From: Zygaena filipendulae
Lineage: Eukaryota > Arthropoda > Insecta > Lepidoptera > Zygaenidae
Direction: 5' to 3'
Length of the DNA: 64,000 nt
Assembly: GCA_907165275.2 (NCBI GenBank)
Contig: CAJRBF020000003.1
Coordinates: forward strand, 124,001-188,000
Shown: in pieces, positions 33,586-46,665 of the stretch
Layout of the letters: every line of letters starts with the position of its first letter
How positions within the stretch are numbered: position 1 is the first letter of the stretch
The notes under the pieces: generated by a model
Database searches by the model: none
The model's input: only the letters and a program-made list of their open reading frames with translations
What the model was told of the DNA's origin: nothing
Position numbers and translations under genes: made by a program

Positions 33586-36500
33586 ATTGTCGCTTCAAAC
33601 ACGCGTTTACTTAGGTAGCCTCGGGTGCGCGGAGGGGGTAGGTATTTGCGGATGACGTAATAAAATTTGGCGTTTTTCGCTTCGCCGCGGTCGGAATCGA
33701 GCGCGGAGGGTGTCAATCGACGCGGGGGATGTTCCTCTAGGTATTTTATAGGAAAAACTTTGCGGCCAAACCTCCCTAAAGCGTAAAATTTTGAAGAAAA
33801 GTAAAAATTTTTGCAAAAATCCCAGAAATTTGGATAATTCCTGCGCCGATGCGGCCAGGAAGGGTGTCGAAAACGAAAAGAGCGTTAAACAACGCCGGAC
33901 CAGCAACGAAACACTTATAAAAAACAACCAAATAACTTAAAAAACGGAATTAATAATTCAATCACTATGCGGATTTTCTAAGTCGATGAAATATTAAAAA
34001 TTACCAAAATATTAATAAATAAATATGCGGGGTGAGTTTAGGGGTTGCGGATAGACAAACAACAGCGAAAACCAGTTCGAAAACACCAAAAAAGCGACGT
34101 AGTTTGTTATTTTATTGATATTAATATCGATTGTCGCTTCAAACACGCGTTTACTTAGGTAGCCTCGGGTGCGCGGAGGGGGTAGGTATTTGCGGATGAC
34201 GTAATAAAATTTGGCGTGTTTTTGCTTCGCCGCGGTCGGAATCGAGCGCGGAGGGTGTCAATCGACGCGGGGGATGTTCCTCTAGGTATTTTATAGGAAA
34301 AACTTTGCGGCCAAACCTCCCGAAAGCGTGAAATTTTGAAGAAAAGTAAACATTTTTGCAAAAATCCCAGAAATTTGGATAATTCCTGCGCCGATGCGGC
34401 CAGGAAGGGTGTCGAAAACGAAAAGAGCGTTAAACAACGCCGGACCAGCAACGAAACACTCATAAAAAACAACCAAATAACTTAAAAAACGGAATTAATA
34501 ATTCAATCACTATGCGGATTTTCTAAGTCGATAAAATATTAAAAATTACCAAAATATTAATAAATAAATATGCGGGGGTGAGTTTAGGGGTTGCGGATAG
34601 ACAAACAACAGCGAAAACCAGTTCGAAAACACCAAAAAAGCGACGTAGTTTGTTATTTTATTGATATTAATATCGATTGTCGCTTCAAACACGCGTTTAC
34701 TTAGGTAGCCTCGGGTGCGCGAAGGGGGTAGGTATTTGCGGATGACGTAATAACATTAGGCGTTTTTTCGCTTCGCCGCGGTCGGAATCGAGTGCGGAGG
34801 GTGTCAATCGACGCGGGGGATGTTCCTCTAGGTATTTTATAGGAAAAACTTTGCGGCCAAACCTCCCGAAAGCGTAAAATTTTGAAGAAAAGTATAAATT
34901 TTTGCAAAAATCCCAGAAATTTGGATAATTCCTGCGCCGATGCGGCCAGGAAGGGTGTCGAAAACGAAAAGAGCGTCAAACAACGCCGGACCAGCAACGA
35001 AACACTTATAAAAAACAACCAAATAACTTAAAAAACGGAATTAATAATTCAATCACTATGCGGATTTTCTAAGTCGATAAAATATTAAAAATTACCAAAA
35101 TATTAATAAATAAATATGCGGGGGTGAGTTTAGGGGTTGCGGATAGACAAACAACAGCGAAAACCAGTTCGAAAACACCAAAAAAGCGACGTAGTTTGTT
35201 ATTTTATTGATATTAATATCGATTGTCGCTTCAAACACGCGTTTACTTAGGTAGCCTCGGGTGCGCGGAAGGGGTAGGTATTTGCGGATGACGTAATAAA
35301 ATTAGGCGTTTTTTCGCTTCGCCGCGGTCGGAATCGAGTGCGGAGGGTGTCAATCGACGCGGGGGATGTTCCTCTAGGTATTTTATAGGAAAAACTTTGC
35401 GGCCAAACCTCCAGAAAGCGTGAAATTTTGAAGAAAAGTAAACATTTTTGCAAAAATCCCAGAAATTTGGATAATTCCTGCGCCGATGCGGCCAGGAAGG
35501 GTGTCGAAAACGAAAAGAGCGTTAAACAACGCCGGACCAGCAACGAAACACTTATAAAAAACAACCAAATAACTTAAAAAACGGAATTAATAATTCAATC
35601 ACTATGCGGATTTTCTAAGTCGATGAAATATTAAAAATTACCAAAATATTAATAAATAAATATGCGGGGGTGAGTTTAGAGGTTGCGGATAGACAAACAA
35701 CAGCGAAAACCAGTTCGAAAACACCAAAAAAGCGACGTAGTTTGTTATTTTATTGATATTAATATCGATTGTCGCTTCAAACACGCGTTTACTTAGGTAG
35801 CCTCGGGTGCGCGGAAGGGGTAGGTATTTGCGGATGACGTAATAAAATTTGGCGTTTTTTTTGCTTCGCCGCGGTCGGAATCGAGCGCGGAGGGTGTCAA
35901 TCGACGCGGGGGATGTTCCTCTAGGTATTTTATAGGAAAAACTTTGCGGCCAAACCTCCCGAAAGCGTAAAATTTTGAAGAAAAGTAAACATTTTTGCAA
36001 AAATCCCAGAAATTTGGATAATTCCTGCGCCGATGCGGCCAGGAAGGGTGTCGAAAACGAAAAGAGCGTTAAACAACGCCGGACCAGCAACGAAACACTT
36101 ATAAAAAACAACCAAATAACTTAAAAAACTGAATTAATAATTCAATTACTATGCGGATTTTTCTAAGTCGATGAAATATTAAAAATTACCAAAATATTAA
36201 TAAATAAATATGCGGGGGTGAGTTTAGGGGTTGCGGATAGACAAACAACAGCGAAAACCAGTTCGAAAACACCAAAAAAGCGACGTAGTTTGTTATTTTA
36301 TTGATATTAATATCGATTGTCGCTTCAAACACGCGTTTACTTAGGTAGCCTCGGGTGCGCGGAGGGGGTAGGTATTTGCGGATGACGTAATAAAATTTGG
36401 CGTGTTTTTGCTTCGCCGCGGTCGGAATCGAGCGCGGAGGGTGTCAATCGACGCGGGGGATGTTCCTCTAGGTATTTTATAGGAAAAACTTTGCGGCCAA

Positions 36501-39500
36501 ACCTCCCGAAAGCGTGAAATTTTGAAGAAAAGTAAACATTTTTGCAAAAATCCCAGAAATTTGGATAATTCCTGCGCCGATGCGGCCAGGAAGGGTGTCG
36601 AAAACGAAAAGAGCGTTAAACAACGCCGGACCAGCAACGAAACACTCATAAAAAACAACCAAATAACTTAAAAAACGGAATTAATAATTCAATCACTATG
36701 CGGATTTTCTAAGTCGATAAAATATTAAAAATTACCAAAATATTAATAAATAAATATGCGGGGGTGAGTTTAGAGGTTGCGGATAGACAAACAACAGCGA
36801 AAACCAGTCCGAAAACACCAAAAAAGCGACGTAGTTTGTTATTTTATTGATATTAATATCGATTGTCGCTTCGAACACGCGTTTACTTAGGTAGCCTCGG
36901 GTGCGCGGAGGGGGTAGGTATTTGCGGATGACGTAATAAAATTAGGCGTTTTTTCGCTTCGCCGCGGTCGGAATCGAGTGCGGAGGGTGTCAATCGACGC
37001 GGGGGATGTTCCTCTAGGTATTTTTTGGAAAAACTTTGCGGCCAAACCTCCAGAAAGCGTGAAATTTTGAAGAAAAGTAAACATTTTTGCAAAAATCCCA
37101 GAAATTTGGATAATTCCTGCGCCGATGCGGCCAGGAAAGGTGTCTAAAACGAAAAGAGCGTCAAACAACGCCGGACCAGCAACGAAACACTTATAAAAAA
37201 CAACCAAATAACTTAAAAAACGGAATTAATAATTCCATCACTATGCGGATTTTCTAAGTCGATGAAATATTAAAAATTTCCAAAATATTAATAAATAAAT
37301 ATGCGGGGTGAGTTTAGGGGTTGCGGATAGACAAACAACAGCGAAAACCAGTTCGAAAACACCAAAAAAGCGACGTAGTTTGTTATTTTATTGATATTAA
37401 TATCGATTGTCGCTTCAAACACGCGTTTACTTAGGTAGCCTCGGGTGCGCGGAGGGGGTAGGTATTTGCGGATGACGTAATAAAATTTGGCGTGTTTTTG
37501 CTTCGCCGCGGTCGGAATCGAGCGCGGAGGGTGTCAATCGACGCGGGGGATGTTCCTCTAGGTATTTTATAGGAAAAACTTTGCGGCCAAACCTCCCGAA
37601 AGCGTAAAATTTTGAAGAAAAGTAAAAATTTTTGCAAAAATCCCAGAAATTTGGATAATTCCTGCGCCGATGCGGCCAGGAAGGGTGTCGAAAACGAAAA
37701 GAGCGTCAAACAACGCCGGACCAGCAACGAAACACTTATAAAAAACAACCAAATAACTTAAAAAACGGAATTAATAATTGAATTAGGCACTATGCGGATT
37801 TTTCTAAGACGATGAAATATTAAAAATTACCAAAATATTAATAAATAAATATGCGGGGGTGAGTTTAGGGGTTGCGAATAGACAAACAACAGCGAAAACC
37901 AGTTTGAAAACACCAAAAAAGCGACGTAGTTTGTTATTTTATTGATATTAATATCGATTGTCGCTTCAAACACGCGTTTACATAGGTAGCCTCGGGTGCG
38001 CGGAGGGGGAGGTATTTGCGGATGACGTATTAAAATTTGGCGTTTTTTCGCTTCGCCGCGGTCGGAATCGAGTGCGGAGGGTGTCAATCGACGCGGGGGA
38101 TGTTCCTCTAGGTATTTTATAGGAAAAACTTTGCGGCCAAACCTCCAGAAAGCGTGAAATTTTGAAGAAAAGTAAACATTTTTGCAAAAATCCCAGAAAT
38201 TTGGATAATTCCTGCGCCGATGCGGCCAGGAAAGGTGTCGAAAACGAAAAGAGCGTTGAAAAACGCCGGACCAGCAACGAAACACTTATAAAAAACAACC
38301 AAATAACTTAAAAAACGGAATTAATAATTGAATTAGGCACTATGCGGATTTTTCTAAGACGATGAAATATTAAAAATTACCAAAATATTAATAAATAAAT
38401 ATGCGGGGGTGAGTTTAGGGGTTGCGGATAGACAAACAACAGCGAAAACCAGTTTGAAAACACCAAAAAAGCGACGTAGTTTGTTATTTTATTGATATTA
38501 ATATCGATTGTCGCTTCAAACACGCGTTTACTTAGGTAGCCTCGGGTGGGCGGAGGGGGTATGTATTTGCTGATGACGTAATAAAATTTGGCGTTTTTTT
38601 GCTTCGCCGCGGTCGGAATCGAGCGCGGAGGGTATCAATCGACGCGGGGGATGTTCCTCTAGGTATTTTATAGGAAAAACTTTGCGGCCAAACCTCCCGA
38701 AAGCGTAAAATTTTGAAGAAAAGTATACATTTTTGCAAAAATCCCAGAAATTTGGATAATTCCTGCGCCGATGCGGCCAGGAAGGGTGTCGAAAACGAAA
38801 AGAGCGTTAAACAACGCCGGACCAGCAACGAAACACTTATAAAAAACAACCAAATAACTTAAAAAACTGAATTAATAATTCAATTACTATGCGGATTTTT
38901 TTAAGTCGATGAAATATTAAAAATTACCAAAATATTAATAAATAAATATGCGGGGGTGAGTTTAGGGGTTGCGGATAGACAAACAACAGCGAAAACCAGT
39001 TCGAAAACACCAAAAAAGCGACGTAGTTTGTTATTTTATTGATATTAATATCGATTGTCGCTTCAAACACGCGTTTACTTAGGTAGCCTCGGGTGCGCGA
39101 AGGGGGTAGGTATTTGCGGATGACGTAATAACATTAGGCGTTTTTTCGCTTCGGCGCGGTCGGAATCGAGTGCGGAGGGTGTCGATCGACGCGGGGGATG
39201 TTCCTCTAGGTATTTTATAGGAAAAACTTTGCGGCCAAACCTCCAGAAAGCGTGAAATTTTGAAGAAAAGTAAACATTTTTGCAAAAATCCCAGAAATTT
39301 GGATAATTCCTGCGCCGATGCGGCCAGGAAAGGTGTCGAAAACGAAAAGAGCGTTAAACAACGCCGGACCAGCAACGAAACACTTATAAAAAACAACCAA
39401 ATAACTTAAAAAACGGAATTAATAATTCCATCACTATGCGGATTTTCTAAGTCGATGAAATATTAAAAATTACCAAAATATTAATAAATAAATATGCGGG

Positions 39501-40761
39501 GGTGAGTTTAGGGGTTGCGGATAGACAAACAACAGCGAAAACCAGTTCGAAAACACCAAAAAAGCGACGTAGTTTGTTATTTTATTGATATTAATATCGA
39601 TTGTCGCTTCAAACACGCGTTTACTTAGGTAGCCTCGGGTGCGCGAAGGGGGTAGGTATTTGCGGATGACGTAATAACATTAGGCGTTTTTTCGCTTCGC
39701 CGCGGTCGGAATCGAGTGCGGAGGGTGTCAATCGACGCGGGGGATGTTCCTCTAGGTATTTTATAGGAAAAACTTTGCGGCCAAACCTCCAGAAAGCGTG
39801 AAATTTTGAAGAAAAGTAAACATTTTTGCAAAAATCCCAGAAATTTGGATAATTCCTGCGCCGATGCGGCCAGGAAAGGTGTCGAAAACGAAAAGAGCGT
39901 TAAACAACGCCGGACCAGCAACGAAACACTTATAAAAAACAACCAAATAACTTAAAAAACGGAATTAATAATTCCATCACTATGCGGATTTTCTAAGTCG
40001 ATGAAATATTAAAAATTACCAAAATATTAATAAATAAATATGCGGGGGTGAGTTTAGGCGTTGCGGATAGACAAACAACAGCGAAAACCAGTTCGAAAAC
40101 ACCAAAAAAGCGACGTAGTTTGTTATTTTATTGATATTAATATCGATTGTCGCTTCAAACACGCGTTTACTTAGGTAGCCTCGGGTGCGCGAAGGGGGTA
40201 GGTATTTGCGGATGACGTAATAACATTAGGCGTTTTTTCGCTTCGGCGCGGTCGGAATCGAGTGCGGAGGGTGTCAATCGACGCGGGGGATGTTCCTCTA
40301 GGTATTTTATAGGAAAAACTTTGCGGCCAAACCTCCAGAAAGCGTGAAATTTTGAAGAAAAGTAAACATTTTTGCAAAAATCCCAGAAATTTGGATAATT
40401 CCTGCGCCGATGCGGCCAGGAAAGGTGTCGAAAACGAAAAGAGCGTTAAACAACGCCGGACCAGCAACGAAACACTTATAAAAAACAACCAAATAACTTA
40501 AAAAACGGAATTAATAATTCCATCACTATGCGGATTTTCTAAGTCGATGAAATATTAAAAATTTCCAAAATATTAATAAATAAATATGCGGGGTGAGTTT
40601 AGGGGTTGCGGATAGACAAACAACAGCGAAAACCAGTTCGAAAACACCAAAAAAGCGACGTAGTTTGTTATTTTATTGATATTAATATCGATTGTCGCTT
40701 AAAACACGCGTTTACTTAGGTAGCCTCGGGTGCGCGGAGGGGGTATTTGCGGATGACGTAA

Positions 40762-40958
40762 GGGCGGGCGCCCACGAGCAACTTTTGTCTTCGCAACTAA
40801 TTTGTCTTTCAAATCAAGTCTACGGGTTAGTATGAAAGTGCGTCAAAAGTCTCCTGACTGTCGCGTCGCTACATGTGCGCACTTTCATACTAACCCGTAG
40901 ACTTGATGTGAAAGACAAATTAGTTGCGAAGACAAAAGTTGCTCGTGGGCGCCCACCC
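40762..40958. mobile_element. Harbinger-like MITE, 197 bp, copy 1
   Basis: Inserted at GACG-TAA-TAAAATT of a monomer with TAA duplicated on both sides. Terminal inverted repeats of about 80 bp start GGGCGGGCGCCCACGAGC and differ at only two or three positions, so the element folds into one long hairpin. The 3-bp TWA-type duplication is typical of PIF/Harbinger elements. No coding capacity. Confidence 0.87.
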
Positions 40959-42054
40959 TAATAAAATTTGGCGTGTTTTTCGCTTCGCCGCGGTCGGAAT
41001 CGAGGGCGGAGGGTGTCAATCGACGCGGGGGATGTTCCTCTAGGTATTTTATAGGAAAAACTTTTCGGCCATACCTCCCGAAAGCGTAAAATTTTGAAGA
41101 AAAGTAATCATTTTTGCAAAAATCCCAGAAATTTGGATAATTCCTGCGCCGATGCGGCCAGGAAGGGTGTCGAAACCGAAAAGAGCGTTAAACAACGCCG
41201 GACCATTAACGAAACACTTATAAAAAACAACCAAATAACTTAAAAAACGGAATTAATAATTGAATTAGGCACTATGCGGATTTTTCTAAGACGATGAAAT
41301 ATTAAAAATTACCAAAATATTAATAAATAAATATGCGGGGGTGAGTTTAGGGGTTGCGGATAGACAAATAACAGCGAAAACCAGTTTGAAAACACCAAAA
41401 AAGCGACGTAGTTTGTTATTTTATTGATATTAATATCGATTGTCGCTTCAAACACGCGTTTACATAGGTAGCCTCGGGTGCGCGGAGGGGGAGGTATTTG
41501 CGGATGACGTATTAAAATTTGACGTTTTTTCGCTTCTCCGCGGTCGGAATCGAGTGCGGAGGAAGTCAATCGACGCGGGGGATGTTCCTCTAGGTATTTT
41601 ATAGGAAAAACTTTGCGGCCAAACCTCCCGAAAGCGTTAAATTTTGAAGAAAAGTAAAAATTTTTGCGAAAATCCCAGAAATTTGGATAATTCCTGCGCC
41701 GATGCGGCCAGGAAGGGTGTCGAAAACGAAAAGAGCGTTAAACAACGCCGGACCAGCAACGAAACACTTATAAAAAACAACCAAATAACTTAAAAAACGG
41801 AATTAATAATTCAATCACTATGCGGATTTTCTAAGTCGATAAAATATTAAAAATTACCAAAATATTAATAAATAAATATGCGGGGGTGAGTTTAGGGGTT
41901 GCGGATAGACAAACAACAGCGAAAACCAGTTCGAAAACACCAAAAAAGCGACGTAGTTTGTTATTTTATTGATATTAATATCGATTGTCGCTTCAAACAC
42001 GCGTTTACTTAGGTAGCCTCGGGTGCGCGGAGGGGGTATTTGCGGATGACGTAA

Positions 42055-42251
42055 GGGCGGGCGCCCACGAGCAACTTTTGTCTTCGCAACTAATTTGTCT
42101 TTCAAATCAAGTCTACGGGTTAGTATGAAAGTGCGTCAAAAGTCTCCTGACTGTCGCGTCGCTACATGTGCGCACTTTCATACTAACCCGTAGACTTGAT
42201 GTGAAAGACAAATTAGTTGCGAAGACAAAAGTTGCTCGTGGGCGCCCGCCC
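42055..42251. mobile_element. Harbinger-like MITE, 197 bp, copy 2 (duplicated with the satellite)
   Basis: Essentially identical to the copy 1293 bp upstream (the right end is CCCGCCC instead of CCCACCC) and in exactly the same monomer position. Flanking private variants are also shared: GGAGGGGGTATTTGC lacking TAGGT at left, and CTTTTCGGCCATACC at right. It therefore arose by tandem duplication of a MITE-bearing satellite unit and not by a second insertion. Confidence 0.9.
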
Positions 42252-45200
42252 TAATAAAATTTGGCGTGTTTTTCGCTTCGCCGCGGTCGGAATCGAGGGC
42301 GGAGGGTGTCAATCGACGCGGGGGATGTTCCTCTAGGTATTTTATAGGAAAAACTTTTCGGCCATACCTCCCGAAAGCGTAAAATTTTGAAGAAAAGTAA
42401 TCATTTTTGCAAAAATCCCAGAAATTTGGATAATTCCTGCGCCGATGCGGCCAGGAAGGGTGTCGAAAACGAAAAGAGCGTTAAACAACGCCGGACCAGC
42501 AACGAAACACTTATAAAAAACAACCAAATAACTTAAAAAACGGAATTAATAATTCAATTACTATGCGGGTTTTTCCAAGTCGATGAAATATTAAAAATTA
42601 CCAAAATATTAATAAATAAATATGCGGGGGTGAGTTTAGGGGTTTCGGATAGACAAACAACAGCGAAAACCAGTTCGAAAACACCAAAAAAGCGACGTAG
42701 TTAGTTATTTTATTGATATTAATATCGATTGTCGCTTCAAACACGCGTTTACTTAGGTAGCCTCGGGTGGGCGGAGGGGGGGTATGTATTTGCTGATGAC
42801 GTAATAAAATTTGGCGTTTTTTTGCTTCGCCGCGGTCGGAATCGAGCGCGGAGGGTATCAATCGACGCGGGGGATGTTCCTCTAGGTATTTTATAGGAAA
42901 AACTTTGCGGCCAAACCTCCCGAAAGCGTAAAATTTTGAAGAAAAGTAAACATTTTTGCAAAAATCCCAGAAATTTGGATAATTCCTGCGCCGATGCGGC
43001 CAGGAAGGGTGTCGAAAACGAAAAGAGCGTTAAACAACGCCGGACCAGCAACGAAACACTTATAAAAAACAACCAAATAACTTAAAAAACTGAATTAATA
43101 ATTCAATTACTATGCGGATTTTTCTAAGTCGATGAAATATTAAAAATTACCAAAATATTAATAAATAAATATGCGGGGGTGAGTTTAGGGGTTGCGGATA
43201 GACAAACAACAGCGAAAACCAGTTCGAAAACACCAAAAAAGCGACGTAGTTTGTTATTTTATTGATATTAATATCGATTGTCGCTTCAAACACGCGTTTA
43301 CTTAGGTAGCCTCGGGTGCGCGGAGGGGATAGGTATTTGCGGATGACGTAATAAAATTTGGCGTTTTTCGCTTCGCCGCGGTCGGAATCGAGCGCGGAGG
43401 GTGTCAATCGACGCGGGGGATTTTCCTCTAGGTATTTTATAGCAAAAACTTTGCGGCCAAACCTCCCGAAAGCGTAAAATTTTGAAGAAAAGTAAACATT
43501 TTTGCAAATATCCCAGAAATTTGGATAATTCCTGCGCCGATGCGGCCAGGAAGGGTGTCGAAAACGAAAAGAGCGTTAAACAACGCCGGACCAGCAACGA
43601 AACACTTATAAAAAACAACCAAATAACTTAAACAACGGAATTAATAATTCAATTACTATGCGGATTTTTCTAAGTCGATGAAATATTAAAAATTACCAAA
43701 ATATTAATAAATAAATATGCGGGGGTGAGTTTAGGGGTTGCGGATAGACAAACAACAGCGAAAACCAGTTCGAAAACACCAAAAAAGCGACGTAGTTTGT
43801 TATTTTATTGATATTAATATCGATTGTCGCTTCAAACACGCGTTTACTTAGGTAGCCTCGGGTGCGCGGAGGGGGTAGGTATTTGCGGATGACGTAATAA
43901 AATTTGGCGTTTTTCGCTTCGCCGCGGTCGGAATCGAGCGCGGAGGGTGTCAATCGACGCGGGGGATGTTCCTCTAGGTATTTTATAGCAAAAACTTTGC
44001 GGCCAAACCTCCCGAAAGCGTAAAATTTTGAAGAAAAGTAAACATTTTTGCAAAAATCACAGAAATTTGGATAATTCCTGCGCCGATGCGGCCAGGAAGG
44101 GTGTCGAAAATGAAAAGAGCGTTAAACAACGCCGGACCAGCAACGAAACACTTATAAAAAACAACCAAATAACTTAAACAACGGAATTAATAATTGAATT
44201 AGGCACTATGCGGATTTTTCTAAGTCGATGAAATATTAAAAATTACCAAAATATTAATAAATAAATATGCGGGGGTGAGTTAAGGGTTTGCGGATAGACA
44301 AACAACAGCGAAAACCAGTTCGAAAACACCAAAAAAACCAAGTAATTTGTTATTTTATTGATATTAATATCGATTGTCGCTTCAAACACGCTTTTACTTA
44401 GGTAGCCTCGGGTGCGCGAAGGGGGTAGGTATTTGCGGATGACGTCATAAAATTTGGCGTTTTTTCGCTTCGCCGCGGTCGGAATCGAGGGCGGAGGGTG
44501 TCAATCGACGCGGGGGATGTTCCTCTAGGTATTTTATAGCAAAAACTTTGCGGCCAAACCTCCCGAAAGCGTTAAATTTTGAAGAAAGTAAACATTTTTG
44601 CAAAAATCCCAGAAATTTGGATAATTCCTGCGCCGATGCGGCCAGGAAGGGTGTCGAAAACGAAAAGAGCGTTAAACAACGCCGGACCAGCAACGAAACA
44701 CTTATAAAAAACAACCAAATAACTTAAAAAACGGAATTAATAATTCAATCACTATGCGGATTTTTTTAAGTCGATGAAATATTAAAAATTACCAAAATAT
44801 TAATAAATAAATATGCGGGGGTGAGTTTAGGGGTTGCGGATAGACAAACAACAGCGAAAACCAGTTCGAAAACACCAAAAAAGCGATGTAGTTTGTTATT
44901 TTATTGATATTAATATCGATTGTCGCTTCAAACACGCGTTTACTTAGGTAGCCTCGGGTGCGCGAAGGGGGTAGGTATTTGCGGATGACGTAATAACATT
45001 AGGCGTTTTTTCGCTTCGCCGCGGTCGGAATCGAGTGCGGAGGGTGTCAATCGACGCGGGGGATGTTCCTCTAGGTATTTTATAGGAAAAACTTTGCGGC
45101 CAAACCTCCAGAAAGCGTGAAATTTTGAAGAAAAGTAAACATTTTTGCAAAAATCCCAGAAATTTGGATAATTCCTGCGCCGATGCGGCCAGGAAAGGTG

Positions 45201-45927
45201 TCGAAAACGAAAAGAGCGTTAAACAACGCCGGACCAGCAACGAAACACTTATAAAAAACAACCAAATAACTTAAAAAACGGAATTAAAAATTCCATCACT
45301 ATGCGGATTTTCTAAGTCGATGAAATATTAAAAATTACCAAAATATTAATAAATAAATATGCGGGGTGAGTTTAGGGGTTGCGGATAGACAAACAACAGC
45401 GAAAACCAGTTCGAAAACACCAAAAAAGCGACGTAGTTTGTTATTTTATTGATATTAATATCGATTGTCGCTTCAAACACGCGTTTACTTAGGTAGCCTC
45501 GGGTGCGCGAAGGGGGTAGGTATTTGCGGATGACGTAATAACATTAGGCGTTTTTTCGCTTCGCCGCGGTCGGAATCGAGTGCGGAGGGTGTCAATCGAC
45601 GCGGGGGATGTTCCTCTAGGTATTTTATAGGAAAAACTTTGCGGCCAAACCTCCCGAAAGCGTAAAATTTTGAAGAAAAGTAAACATTTTTGCAAAAATC
45701 CCAGAAATTTGGATAATTCCTGCGCCGATGCGGCCAGGAAAGGTGTCGAAAACGAAAAGAGCGTTAAACAACGCCGGACCAGCAACGAAACACTTATAAA
45801 AAACAACCAAATAACTTAATCATCATCATTCCGTCTCGGCCGTTAGTTTGGGTCGCACGCGTCGCGCTTATTTCTCTGACCGCGATAGCAAAAAGTAATT
45901 TTTTATGTTGCCTACCTACCATTTCTC

Positions 45928-46665
45928 TTGTATACCTACAATATGAACACGACCAAGTGTGGTTCGTGCAACTTGATTATAAATGAACTGCTCGCATTTT
46001 TACAAAGCAAACAAGATGTTATGGATGAAAAAAGTCTGATTGATATTTGTGCTTCTCACAACACAGAGGAAGAAATAAGTGAGGCCAAGCTGCTTATATT
46101 TAGTACAGTGCCTACGAACAAAAGGTGCATAAATCGAAAATCTGACAAAGTGAGAAAAGATCTACAGGACATAATCACCCTGCTGAAGGACACGGATCCT
46201 GATAAGGTACCTATATTTGTCGCAAGGCTACTTCACAAACTACCTCCCATTAATTTTGACCATGTAGACGTGTCTCGCTTGCTGAAGGATATTGTGCGAT
46301 TGAATCGAGAGATAAATAGTATAAAAGCTACATACTCAACTGCGACAGAGGTTGCAGAGCTCAAACAAGAATTTTTAAGTTTAATAGCAGCTGGTTCACC
46401 ATCCACGCCTACCTGTGTTTCTCCGTCTGCGCCTACTCCTCTTTCCAAAAATAACTCACACGCCGTGTCGACTTCAGTCTCTCCGCCACCGGCCCCTAAG
46501 AAAATTAATAGGCGGTCGAAGAATTCTGGGAACAACATCACACCTTCTTACTTACCACCTAGTTCTCCGCCGATTTCAATCAACTCAAACCAAATTCGTT
46601 CGCAGCTTGAGCCTGGGGGCCGGGTGTCACCGGGGACGGGGAGAAGACGGGGTACACGGATTTAG
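45928..46665 (+). CDS. LINE ORF1-like protein (uncertain)
   Basis: 245 codons; the ATG at 45943 (MNTTKCGSC) is a likelier start than the first codon. The N-terminal half is helical, with KCGSCNLIINELLAFL, ICASHNTEEEISEAKLLIF and DKVPIFVARLLHKLPPINFD. I associate this pattern with ORF1 products of insect CR1-group LINEs, from memory only. A proline/serine-rich stretch from about residue 150 leads to a basic end, GGRVSPGTGRRRGTRI. The end may be frame-shifted because no downstream RT follows. The sequence joins the satellite at 45820 with ATCATCATCATTCCGTCTCG, possibly the element's 5' end. A host gene is the alternative. Confidence 0.4.
   Translation: MYTYNMNTTKCGSCNLIINELLAFLQSKQDVMDEKSLIDICASHNTEEEISEAKLLIFSTVPTNKRCINRKSDKVRKDLQDIITLLKDTDPDKVPIFVARLLHKLPPINFDHVDVSRLLKDIVRLNREINSIKATYSTATEVAELKQEFLSLIAAGSPSTPTCVSPSAPTPLSKNNSHAVSTSVSPPPAPKKINRRSKNSGNNITPSYLPPSSPPISINSNQIRSQLEPGGRVSPGTGRRRGTRI

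Larger units (their letters stand above)
16927..45819. repeat. Satellite DNA array, about 546-bp monomer, about 48 copies
   Basis: The landmark CAACGCCGGACCAGC recurs 49 times in one orientation, at for example 16935, 17481, 18033, 18585, 19137, 19689, 20234, 20780, continuing to 45773. Typical spacing is 545-552 bp. Six short units are 396 bp. Copies look highly similar by eye, differing by scattered substitutions and a few diagnostic indels (TACTAG near the ACGTAGTT site; AATTGAATTAGGCAC versus AATTCAATCAC). Each monomer has an AT-rich half with ATTAATAAATAAATATGCGG, the palindrome GATATTAATATC, and a CG-rich half (CGCTTCGCCGCGGTCGG). The array begins and ends at about the same monomer phase. 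Interruptions at 28914-29117, 29481-30463, 31053-32582, 33231-33585, 40762-40958 and 42055-42251 are TE insertions. Reading frames of 61-157 codons recurring in every monomer are side effects of repetition. Confidence 0.97.

Noticed and set aside
33210..33614. A 134-codon frame of FHFIS repeats
   Set aside because: Pure translation of the ATTTC microsatellite, which is open in several frames.
42055..42251. Second independent MITE transposition at the same site
   Set aside because: Shared private variants on both flanks show co-duplication with the satellite.
17201..45810. Dozens of minus-strand frames of 61-157 codons beginning MFFISVSLLVRR or MVVFYKCFVAGP, one or two per satellite monomer
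   Set aside because: They repeat because the DNA repeats. Two overlapping frames are equally 'conserved', indels between monomer types shift them freely, and no start context, domain or codon bias supports translation.
16927..45819. Centromere-specific array with CENP-B-like boxes
   Set aside because: No CENP-B-box match was seen by eye, and a holocentric insect would not need one; there is no positive evidence for centromere function.
16927..45819. CRISPR-like or rDNA-like array
   Set aside because: Monomers are long and nearly uniform without spacers, and contain no rRNA-like sequence.
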